Made by a program: the position numbers and the translations under genes
Notes under the pieces: generated by a model
Told to the model about the DNA's origin: nothing
Databases searched by the model: none
What the model saw: the letters and a program-made list of their open reading frames with translations, nothing else
Shown: piece after piece, positions 13,301 through 25,200 of the stretch
How positions within the stretch are numbered: position 1 is the first letter of the stretch
Layout of the letters: the number at the start of each line of letters is the position of its first letter
From: Lutraria lutraria
Lineage: Eukaryota > Mollusca > Bivalvia > Venerida > Mactridae
Direction of reading: 5' to 3'
Length of the DNA: 64,000 nucleotides
Assembly: GCA_964023205.1 (NCBI GenBank)
Contig: OZ026833.1
Coordinates: 38,843,137-38,907,136, forward strand

Positions 13301-16300
13301 TAAATCAAGTTATGATAAGGGCCTCTAGCGGACATCATGACTTGTTCAGTTATAATAAAGAGGGTAAAACATGTTAAGATAAGGGCCTCTAGTGGACACC
13401 ATGACTTGTTCAGGTATAACTAAGGGGGTAAAACAAGTTAGGATAAGGGCCTCTAGCGGACACCATGACTTGTTCAGTTATAATAAAGAAGTGGATAAAT
13501 CATGTTTTGATAAGGGCCTCTAGCGGACACCATGACTTGTTCAGTTATAATAAAGAAGTGGATAAATCATGTTATGATAAGGGCGTCTGGCGGACACCAT
13601 GACTTGTTCAGTTATAATGAAGAAGGGGATAAATCATGTTATGCTAAGGGCGTCTAGCGGACACCATGACTTGTTCAGTTATAATATAGAAGTGGATAAA
13701 TCATATTAGGATAAGGGCCTCTAGCGGACACCATGACTTGTTCAGTTATAATTAAGGGGGTCAAACATGTTAGGATAAGGGCCTCTAGTGAACATCATGA
13801 CTTGTTCAGTTATAATAAAGGGGGTAAAACATGTTAGGATAAGGGCCTCTAGCGGACACCATGACTTGTTCAGTTATAATAAAGAAGTGGATAAATCATG
13901 TTATGATAAGGGCCTCAAGCGGACACCAGGACTTGTTTAGTTATAATTAAGGGGATAAAATATGTTAGGATAAGGGCCTCTAGCGGACATCATGACTTGT
14001 TCAGTTATAATATAGAAGTGGATAAATCATATTAGGATAAGGGCCTCTAGAGGACACCATGATTTGTTCAGTTATAATTAAGGGAGTAAACTATGTTAGG
14101 ATAAGGGCCTCTAGCGGACACCAGGACTTGTTCAGTTAAAATAAAGGGGGTAAAATATGTTAGGATAAGGGCCTCTAGCCGACATCATGACTTGTTCAGT
14201 TATAATAAAAAAGTGGATAAATCATGTTAGGATAAGGGCCTCTAGCGGACACCATGACTTGTTCAGTTATAATAAAGAAGTGGATAAATCATGTTATGAT
14301 AAGGGCCTCTAGCGGACACCAGGACTTGTTCAGTTATAATTAAGGGGGTAAAATATGTTAGGATAAGGGCCTCTAGCGGACATCATGACTTGTTCAGTTA
14401 TAATATAGAAGTGGATAAATCATATTAGGATAAGGGCCTCTAGCGGACACCATGATTTGTTCAGTTATAATTAAGGGGGTAAAACATGTTAGGATAAGGG
14501 CCTCTAGCGGACACCATGACTTGTTCAGTTATAATAAAGAAGTGGATAAATCATATTAGGATAAGGGCCTCTAGCGGACACCATGACTTGTTCAGTTATA
14601 ATAAAGAAGTGGATAAATCATGTTATGATAAGGGCCTCTAGCGGACATCATGACTTGTTCAGTTATAATAAAGAGGGTAAAGCATGTTAGGATAAGGGCC
14701 TCTAGCGGACACCATGACTTGTTCAGTTATAATAAAGAAGTGGATAAATCATGTTATGATAAGGGCCTCTTGCGGACACCATGACTTGTTCAGTTATAAT
14801 ATAGAAGTGGATAAATCATATTAGGTTAAGGGCCTCTAGCGGTCAACATAACTTGTTCAGTTATAATTAAGGTGGTAAAACATGTTAGGATAAGGGTCTC
14901 TAGCGGACATCATGACTTGTTCAGTTAAAATAAATGGGGTAAAACATGTCATGATAAGGGCCTCTAGCGGACACCAGGACTTGTTCAGTTATAATTAAGG
15001 GGGTAAAACATGTTAGGATAAGGGCCTCTAGCGGACACCATGACTTGTTCAGGTATAATTAAGAAGTGGATAAATCATGTTATGATAAGGGCCTCCAGCG
15101 GACATCATGACTTGTTCAGTTATAATAAAGAGGGTAAAACATATTAGGATAAGGGCCTCTGGGGGACACCATGACTTGTTCAGTTATAATAAAGAAGGGG
15201 ATATAACATGTTAGGATAAGGGCCTCTAGCGGATATCATGACTTGTTCAGTTATAATAAAGAAGGGGATATAACATGTTAGGATAAGGGCCTTTAACGGA
15301 CACCATGACTTGTTCAGTTATAATAAAGAAGGGGATATAACATGTTAGGATAAGGGCCTCTAGCGGACACCATGACTTGTTCAGTTATAATAAAGAAGTG
15401 GATAAATCATGTTATGATAAGGGCCTCTAGCGGACAGCATGACTTGTTCAGTTATAATAAAGAGGGTAAAACATGTTAGGATAAGGGCCTCTAGCGGACA
15501 CCATGACTTGTTCAGTTATAATAAAGAAGGGGATATAACATGTTAGGATAAGGGCCTCTAGCGGACATCATGTCTTGTTCAGTTATAATAAAGAAGGGGA
15601 TATAACATGTTAGGATAAGGACCTCTAGCGGACACCATGAATTGTTCAGTTATAATAAAGAAGTGGATAAATCATGTTAGGATAAGGGCCTCTAGCGGAC
15701 ACCATGACTTGTTCAGTTATAATAAAGAAGGGGATATAACATGTTGGGATAAGGGCATCTAGCGGACACCATGACTTGTTCAGTTATAATAAAGAATGGG
15801 ATATAACATGTTGGGATAAGGGCCTCTAGCGGACACCATAACTTGTTCAGTTATAATAAAGGGGGTAAAACATGTTAGGATAAGGGCCTCTAACGGACAC
15901 CATGACTTGTTCAGTTATAATAAAGAAGGGGATATAACAAGTTGGGATAAGGGACTCTAGCGGACACCATAACTTGTTCAGCTATAATAAAGAAGGGAAT
16001 ATAACATGTTAGGATAAGGGCCTTTAACGGACACCATGACTTGTTCAGTTATAATAAAGAAGGGGATGTAACATGTTAGGATAAGGGCCTCTAGCGGACA
16101 CAATGACTTGTTCAGTTATAATAAAGGGGGTAAAACTTGTTAGGATAAGGGCCTCTAGCGGACACCATGACTTGTTCAGTTATAATTAAGGGGGTAAAAC
16201 ATGTTAGGATAAGGGCCTTTAGCGGACACCATGACTTGTTCAGTTATAATAAAGAAGTGGATAAATCATATTAGGATAAGGGCCTCTAGCGGACACCATG

Positions 16301-16944
16301 ACTTGTTCAGTTATAATAAAGAAGTGGATAAATCATATTAGGATAAGGGGCTCTTGCGGACACCAGGACTTGTTCAGTTATAATAAAAAAGTGGATAAAT
16401 CATGTTAGGATAAGGGCCTCTAGCGGACACCATGACTTGTTCAGTTACAATAAAGAAGTGGATAAATCATGTTAGGATAAGGGCCTATAGCGGACACCAT
16501 GACTTGTTCAGTTATAATAAAGAAGTGGATAAATCATGTCATGATAAGGGCCTCTAGCGGACACCAGGACTTGTTCAGTTATAATTAAGGGGGTAAAACA
16601 TGTTAGGATAAGGGCCTCTAGCGGACACCATGACTTGTTCAGTTATAATAAAGAAGTGGATAAATCATATTAGGATAAGGGCCTCTAGCGGACACCATGA
16701 CTTGTTCAGTTATAATAAAGAAGTGGATAAATCATATTAGGATAAGGGCCTCTAGCGGACACCAGGACTTGTTCAGTTATAATAAAAAAGTGGATAAATC
16801 ATGTTAGGATAAGGGCCTCTAGCGGACACCATGACTTGTTCAGTTATAATAAAGAAGTGGATAAATCATGTCATGATAAGGGCCTCTAGCGGACACCAGG
16901 ACTTGTTCAGTTATAATTAAGGGGGTAAAACATGTTAGGATAAG
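10380..16944 (+). repeat. Higher-order repeat copy 2 (6,565 bp, 335-bp deletion)
   Basis: Tracks copy 1 at +6,900 as far as about 15,285. There the text jumps ahead by 335 bp relative to copy 1, exactly five 67-bp monomers, and the next copy therefore lies 6,565 bp away (for example GACAACATGACTTATTCAGG at 10,391 and 16,956). Differences from copy 1 are scattered single bases, a few per several hundred bp, so the duplication looks recent. Removal of a whole number of monomers is what unequal exchange within a tandem array predicts. Confidence 0.88.
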
Positions 16945-18764
16945 GGCCTCTAGCGGACAACATGACTTATTCAGGCATAATTAAGAAGTGGATAAATCAT
17001 GTTATGATAAGGGCATCTAGCGGACATCATGACTTGTTCAGTTATAATAAAGAGGGTAAAACATGTTAGGATAAGGGCCTCTAGGGGACACCATGACTTC
17101 TTCAGTTATAATTAAGGGGGTAAAACATGTTAGGATAAGGGCCTCTAGCGGACACCATGACTTGTTCAGTTATAATAAAGAAGTGGATAAATCACGTTAT
17201 GATAAGGGCCTCTAGCGGACACCAGGACCTGTTCAGTTATAATTAAGGGGTTAAAACATGTTAGGATAAGGGCCCCTAGCGGACACCATGACTTGTTCAG
17301 GTATAACTAAGGGGGTAAAACATGTTAGGATAAGGGCCTCTTGCGGACATTATTACTTGTCCAGTTATAATTAAGGGGGTAAAACATGTTAGGATAAGGG
17401 CCTCTAGCGGACACCATGACTTGTTCAGTTATAATAGAGAAGTGGATAAATCATATTAGGATATGGGCCTCTAGCGGACACCATGACTTGTTCAGTTATA
17501 ATAAAGAAGTGGATAAATCATATTAGGATAAGGGCCTCTAGCGGACACCATGACTTGTTCAGTTATAATAAAGAAGTGGATAAATCATATTAGGATAAGG
17601 GGCTCTTGCGGACACCAGGACTTGTTCAGTTATAATAAAAAAGTGGATAAATCATGTTAGGATAAGGGCCTCTAGCGGACACCATGACTTGTTCAGTTAC
17701 AATAAAGAAGTGGATAAATCATGTTAGGATAAGGGCCTATAGCGGACACCATGACTTGTTCAGTTATAATAAAGAAGTGGATAAATCATGTCATGATAAG
17801 GGCCTCTAGCGGACACCAGGACTTGTTCAGTTATAATTAAGGGGGTAAAACATGTTAGGATAAGGGCCTCTAGCGGACACCATGACTTGTTCAGTTATAA
17901 TAAAGAAGTGGATAAATCATATTAGGATAAGGGCCTCTAGCGGACACCATGACTTGTTCAGTTATAATAAAGAAGTGGATAAATCATATTAGGATAAGGG
18001 CCTCTAGCGGACACCAGGACTTGTTCAGTTATAATAAAAAAGTGGATAAATCATGTTAGGATAAGGGCCTCTAGCGGACACCATGACTTGTTCAGTTATA
18101 ATAAAGAAGTGGATAAATCATGTCATGATAAGGGCCTCTAGCGGACACCAGGACTTGTTCAGTTATAATTAAGGGGGTAAAACATGTTAGGATAAGGGCC
18201 TCTAGCGGACAACATGACTTATTCAGGCATAATTAAGAAGTGGATAAATCATGTTATGATAAGGGCATCTAGCGGACATCATGACTTGTTCAGTTATAAT
18301 AAAGAGGGTAAAACATGTTAGGATAAGGGCCTCTAGGGGACACCATGACTTCTTCAGTTATAATTAAGGGGGTAAAACATGTTAGGATAAGGGCCTCTAG
18401 CGGACACCATGACTTGTTCAGTTATAATAAAGAAGTGGATAAATCACGTTATGATAAGGGCCTCTAGCGGACACCAGGACCTGTTCAGTTATAATTAAGG
18501 GGTTAAAACATGTTAGGATAAGGGCCCCTAGCGGACACCATGACTTGTTCAGGTATAACTAAGGGGGTAAAACATGTTAGGATAAGGGCCTCTTGCGGAC
18601 ATTATTACTTGTCCAGTTATAATTAAGGGGGTAAAACATGTTAGGATAAGGGCCTCTAGCGGACACCATGACTTGTTCAGTTATAATAGAGAAGTGGATA
18701 AATCATATTAGGATATGGGCCTCTAGCGGACACCATGACTTGTTCAGTTATAATAAAGAAGTGG
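16260..18764 (+). repeat. Tandem duplication, 2 x 1,252 bp
   Basis: The segment with the unusual GGCTCTTGCGG monomer, the CAACATGACTTATTCAGG monomer and the GACATTATTACTTG monomer occurs twice, always 1,252 bp apart. Breakpoints fall near 16,26x, 17,51x and 18,76x. At about 17,519 a monomer reads CATATTAGG where the parent copy has CAAGTTATG, which marks the new junction. Copies 1 and 2 of the 6.9-kb unit contain this segment only once. Confidence 0.85.
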
Positions 18765-21700
18765 ATAAATCAAGTTATGATAAGGGCCTCTAGCGGACAT
18801 CATGACTTGTTCAGTTATAATAAAGAGGGTAAAACATGTTAAGATAAGGGCCTCTAGCGGACACCATGACTTGTTCAGGTATAATTAAGGGGGTAAAACA
18901 TGTTAGGATAGGGGCCTCTAGCGGACACCATGACTTGTTCAGTTATAATACAGAAATGGATAAATCATGTTATGATAAGGGCCTCTAGCGGACACTATGA
19001 CTTGTTCAGTTATAATAAAGAAGTGGATAAATCATGTTATGATAAGGGCGTCTAGCGGACACCATGACTTGTTCAGTTATAATAAAGAAGGGGATAAATC
19101 ATGTTATGCTAAGGGCGTCTAGCGGACACCATGACTTGTTCAGTTATAATATAGAAGTGGATAAATCATATTACGATAAGGGCCTCTAGCGGACACAATG
19201 ACTTGTTCAGTTATAATTAAGGGGGTAAAACATGTTAGGATAAGGGCCTCTAGTGGACATCATGACTTGTTCATTTATAATAAAGGGGGTAAAACATGTT
19301 AGGATAAGGGCCTCTAGCGAACACCATGACTTGTTAAGTTATAATAAAGAAGTGGATAAATCATGTTATGATAAGGGCCTCATGCGGACACCAGGACTTG
19401 TTCAGTTATAATTAAGGGGGTAAAATATGTTAGGATAAGGGCCTCTAGCGGACACCAGGACTTGTTCAGTTATAATTTAGGGGATAAAATATGTTAGGAT
19501 AAGGGCCTCTAGCGGACATCATGACTTGTTCAGTTATAATATAGAAGTGGATAAATCATATTAGGATAAGGGCCTCTAGCGGACACCAGGACTTGTTCAG
19601 TTATAATTAAGGGGGTAAAACATGTTAGGATAAGGGCCTCTAGCGGACACCATGACTTGTTCAGTTATATTAAAGAAGTGGATAAATCATATTAGGATAA
19701 GGGCCTCTAGCGGACACCATGACTTGTTAAGTTATAATAAAGAAGTGGATAAATCATGTTATGATAAGGGCCTCTAGCGGACACCTGGACTTTTTCAGTT
19801 ATAATTAAGGGAGTAAACTATGTTAGGATAAGGGCCTCTAGCGGACACCAGGACTTGTTCAGTTAAAATTAAGGGGGTAAAATATGTTAGGATAAGGGCC
19901 TCTAGCCGACATCATGACTTGTTCAGTTATAATTAAGGGGGTAAAACATGTTAGGATAAGGGCCTCTAGCGGACACCATGACTTGTTTAGTTATAATTAA
20001 GTGGGTAAAACATGTTAGGATAAGGGCCCCTAGCGGACACCATGACTTGTTCAGTTATAATAAAGAAGTGGATAAATCATATTAGGATAAGGGCCTCTAG
20101 CGGACACCATGACTGGTTCAGTTATAATAAAGAAGTGGATAAATCATGTTATGATAAGGGCCTCTAACGGACATCATGACTTGTTCAGTTATAATAAAGA
20201 GGGTAAAACATGTTAGGATAAGGGCCTCTAGCGGACACCATGACTTGTTCAGTTATAATAAAGAAGTGGATAAATCATGTTATGATAAGGGCCTCTAGCG
20301 GACACCATGACTTGTTCAGTTATAATATAGAAGTGGATAAATCATATTAGGTTAAGGGCCTCTAGCGGTCACCATAACTTGTTCAGTTATAATTAAGGTG
20401 GTAAAACATGTTAGGATAAGGGTCTCTAGCGGACATCATGACTTGTTCAGTTAAAATAAAGGGGGTAAAACATGTCATGATAAGGGCCTCTAGCGGACAT
20501 CAGGACTTGTTCAGTTATAAATAAGGGGGTAAAACATGTTAGGATAAGGGCCTCTAGCGGACACCATGACTTGTTCAGGTACAATTAAGAAGTGAATAAA
20601 TCATGTTATGATAAGGGCCTCCAGCGGACATCATGACTTGTTCAGTTATAATAAAGAGGGTAAAACATGTTAGGATAAGGGCCTCTAGGGGACACCATGA
20701 CTTCTTCAGTTATAATTAAGGGCGTAAAACATGTTAGGATAAGGGCTTCTAGCGGACACCATGACTTGTTCGGTTATAATAAAGAAGTGGATAAATCACG
20801 TTATGATAAGGGCCTCTAGCGGACACCAGGACCTGTTCAGTTATAATTAAGGGGTTAAAACATGTTAGGATAAGGGCCCCTAGCGGACACCATGACTTGT
20901 TCAGGTATAACTAAGGGGGTAAAACATGTTAGGATAAGGGCCTCTAGCGGACATTATGACTTGTCCAGTAATAATTAAGGGGGTAAAACATGTTAGGATA
21001 AGGGCCTCTAGCGGACACCATGACTTGTTCAGTTATAATAGAGAAGTGGATAAATCATATTAGGATATGGGCCTCTAGCGGACACCATGACTTGTTCAGT
21101 TATAATAAAGAAGTGGATAAATCAAGTTATGATAAGGGCCTCTAGCGGACATCATGACTTGTTCAGTTATAATAAAGAGGGCAAAACATGTTAAGATAAG
21201 GGCCTCTAGCGGACACCATGACTTGTTCAGGTATAATTAAGGGGGTAAAACATGTTAGGATATGGGCCTCTAGAGGACACCATGACTTGTTCAGTTATAA
21301 TAAAGAAGTGGATAAATCATGTTATGATAAGGGCCTCTAGCGGACACTATGACTTGTTCAGTTATAATAAAGAAGTGGATAAATCATGTTATGATAAGGG
21401 CGTCTAGCGGACACCATGACTTGTTCAGTTATAATAAAGAAGGGGATAAATCATGTTATGCTAAGGGCGTCTAGCGGACACCATGACTTGTTCAGTTATA
21501 ATATAGAAGTGGATAAATCATATTACGATAAGGGCCTCTAGCGGACACCATGACTTGTTCAGTTATAATTAAGGGGGTAAATCATGTTAGGATAAGGGCC
21601 TCTAGCGGACACCATGACTTGTTAAGTTATAATAAAGAAGTGGATAAATCATGTTATGATAAGGGCCTCATGCGGACACCAGGACTTGTTCAGTTATAAT

Positions 21701-24700
21701 TAAGGGGGTAAAATATGTTAGGATAAGGGCCTCTAGCGGACACCAGGACTTGTTCAGTTATAATTTAGGGGTTAAAATATGTTAGGATAAGGGCCTCTAG
21801 CGGACACCAGGACTTGTTCAGTTATAATTAAGGGGGTAAAACATGTTAGGATAAGGGCCTCTAGCGGACACCATGACTTGTTCAGTTATATTAAAGAAGT
21901 GGATAAATCATATTAGGATAAGGGCCTCTAGCGGACACCATGACTTGTTAAGTTATAATAAAGAAGTGGATAAATCATGTTATGATAAGGGCCTCTAGCG
22001 GACACCTGGACTTTTTCAGTTATAATTAAAGGAGTAAACTATGTTAGGATAAGGGCCTCTAGCGGACACCAGGACTTGTTCAGTTAAAATTAAGGGGGTA
22101 AAATATGTTAGGATAAGGGCCTCTAGCCGACATCATGACTTGTTCAGTTATAATTAAGGGGGTAAAACATGTTAGGATAAGGGCCTCTAGCGGACACCAT
22201 GACTTGTTTAGTTATAATTAAGTGGGTAAAACATGTTAGGATAAGGGGCCCTAGCGGACACCATGACTTGTTCAGTTATAATAAAGAAGTGGATAAATCA
22301 TATTAGGATAAGGGCCTCTAGCGGACACCATGACTTGTTCAGTTATAATAAAGAAGTGGATAAATCATGTTATGATAGGGGCCTCTAACGGACATCATGA
22401 CTTGTTCAGTTATAATAAAGAGGGTAAAACATGTTAGGATAAGGGCCTCTAGCGGACACCATGACTTGTTCAGTTATAATAAAGAAGTGGATAAATCATG
22501 TTATGATAAGGGCCTCCAGCGGACATCATGACTTGTTCAGTTAAAATAAAGGGGGTAAAACATGTCATGATAAGGGCCTCTAGCGGACATCAGGACTTGT
22601 TCAGTTATAAATAAGGGGGTTAAACATGTTAGGATAAGGGCCTCTAGCGGACACCATGACTTGTTCAGGTAAAATTAAGAAGTGAATAAATCATGTTATG
22701 ATAAGGGCCTCCAGCGGACATCATGACTTGTTCAGTTATAATAAAGAGGGTAAAACATATTAGGATAAGGGCCTCTAGGGGACACCATGACTTGTTCAGT
22801 TATAATTAAGGGCGTAAAACATGTTAGGATAAGGGCCTCTAGCGGACACCATGACTTGTTCAGTTATAATAAAGAAGTGGATAAATCACGTTATGATAAG
22901 GGCCTCTAGCGAACACCAGGACCTGTTCAGTTATAATCAAGGGGTTAAAACATGTTAGGATAAGGGCCCCTAGCGGACACCATGACTTGTTCAGGAATAA
23001 CTAAGGTGGTAAAACATGTTAGGATAAGGGCCTCTAGCGGACATTATGACTTGTCCAGTTATAATTAAGGGGGTAAAACATGTTAGGATAAGGGCCTCTA
23101 GCTGACACCATGACTTGTTCAGTTATAATAGAGAAGTGGATAAATCATATTAGGATATGGGCCTCTAGCGGACACCATGACTTGTTGAGTTATAATAAAG
23201 AAGTGGATAAATCAAGTTATGATAAGGGCCTCTAGCGGACATCATGACTTGTTCAGTTATAATAAAGAGGGTAAAACATGTTAAGATAAGGGCCTCTAGT
23301 GGACACCATGACTTGTTCAGGTATAACTAAGGGGGTAAAACATGTTAGGATAAGGGCCTCTAGCGGACACCATGACTTGTTCAGTTATAATAAAGAAGTG
23401 GATAAATCATGTTATGATAAGGGCCTCTAGCGGACACCATGACTTGTTCAGTTATAATAAAGAAGTGGATAAATCATGTTATGATAAGGGCGTCTAGCGG
23501 ACACCATGACTTGTTCAGTTATAATGAAGAAGGGGATAAATCATGTTATGCTAAGGGCGTCTAGCGGACACCATGACTTGTTCAGTTATAATATAGAAGT
23601 GGATAAATCATATTAGGATAAGGGCCTCTAGCGGACACCATGACTTGTTCAGTTATAATTAAGGGGGTCAAACATGTTAGGATAAGGGCCTCTAGTGGAC
23701 ATCATGACTTGTTCAGTTATAATAAAGGGGGTAAAACATGTTAGGATAAGGGCCTCTAGCGGACACCATGACTTGTTCAGTTATAATAAAGAAGTGGATA
23801 AATCATGCTATGATAAGGGCCTCAAGCGGACACCAGGACTTGTTTAGTTATAATTAAGGGGGTAAAATATGTTAGGATAAGGGCCTCTAGCGGACATCAT
23901 GACTTGTTCACTTATAATATAGAAGTGGATAAATCATATTAGGATAAGGGCCTCTAGAGGACACCATGATTTGTTCAGTTATAATTAAGGGGGTAAAACA
24001 TGTTAGGATAAGGGCCTCTAGCGGACACCATGACTTGTTCAGTTATAATAAAGAAGTGGATAAATCATATTAGGATAAGTGCCTCTAGCGGACACCATGA
24101 CTTGTTAAGTTATAATAAAGAAGTGGATAAATCATGTTATGATAAGGGCCTCTAGCGGACACCTGGACTTTTTCAGTTATAATTAAGGGAGTAAACTATG
24201 TTAGGATAAGGGCCTCTAGCGGACACCAGGACTTGTTCAGTTAAAATTAAGGGGGTAAAATATGTTAGGATAAGGGCCTCTAGCCGACATCATGACTTGT
24301 TCAGTTATAATTAAGGGGGTAAAACATGTTAGGATGAGGGCCTCTAGTGGACACCATGACTTGTTTAGTTATAATTAAGTGGGTAAAACATGTTAGGATA
24401 AGGGCCCCTAGCGGACACCATGACTTGTTCAGTTATAATAAAGAAGTGGATAAATCATATTAGGATAAGGGCCTCTAGCGGACACCATGACTTGTTCAGT
24501 TATAATAAAGAAGTGGATAAATCATGTTATGATAATGGCCTCTAGCGGACATCATGACTTGTTCAGTTATAATAAAGAGGGTAAAGCATGTTAGGATAAG
24601 GGCCTCTAGCGGACACCATGACTTGTTCAGTTATAATAAAGAAGTGGATAAATCATGTTATGATAAGGGCCTCTTGCGGACACCATGACTTGTTCAGTTA

Positions 24701-25200
24701 TAATATAGAAGTGGATAAATCATATTAGGTTAAGGGCCTCTAGCGGTCACCATAACTTGTTCAGTTATAAATAAGGTGGTAAAACATGTTAGGATAAGGG
24801 TCTCTAGCGGACATCATGACTTGTTCAGTTAAAATAAAGGGGGTAAAACATGTCATGATAAGGGCCTCTAGCGGACACCAGGACTTGTTCAGTTATAATT
24901 AAGGGGTAAAACATGTTAGGATAAGGGCCTCTAGCGGACACCATGACTTGTTCAGGTATAATTAAGAAGTGGATAAATCATGTTATGATAAGGGCCTCCA
25001 GCGGACATCATGACTTGTTCAGTTATAATAAAGAGGGTAAAACATATTAGGATAAGGGCCTCTAGGGGACACCATGACTTGTTCAGTTATAATTAAGGGG
25101 GTAAAACATGTTAGGATAAGGGCCTCTAGCGGACACCATGACTTGTTCAGTTATAATAAAGAAGTGGATAAATCACGTTATGATAAGGGCCTCTAGCTTA
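16945..25200 (+). repeat. Higher-order repeat copy 3, with internal tandem gains
   Basis: Continues the 6.9-kb series but carries two further tandem duplications. The first adds 1,252 bp (markers at 16,351/17,603, 17,346/18,598 and 16,956/18,208), moving the offset from copy 2 to 7,817 bp (11,971 to 19,788). The second adds 2,090 bp (AGTGAATAAA at 20,591 and 22,681), moving it to 9,907 bp (13,916 to 23,823). The right limit is approximate, because past about 25.2 kb the monomer order no longer follows the series. Confidence 0.82.
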
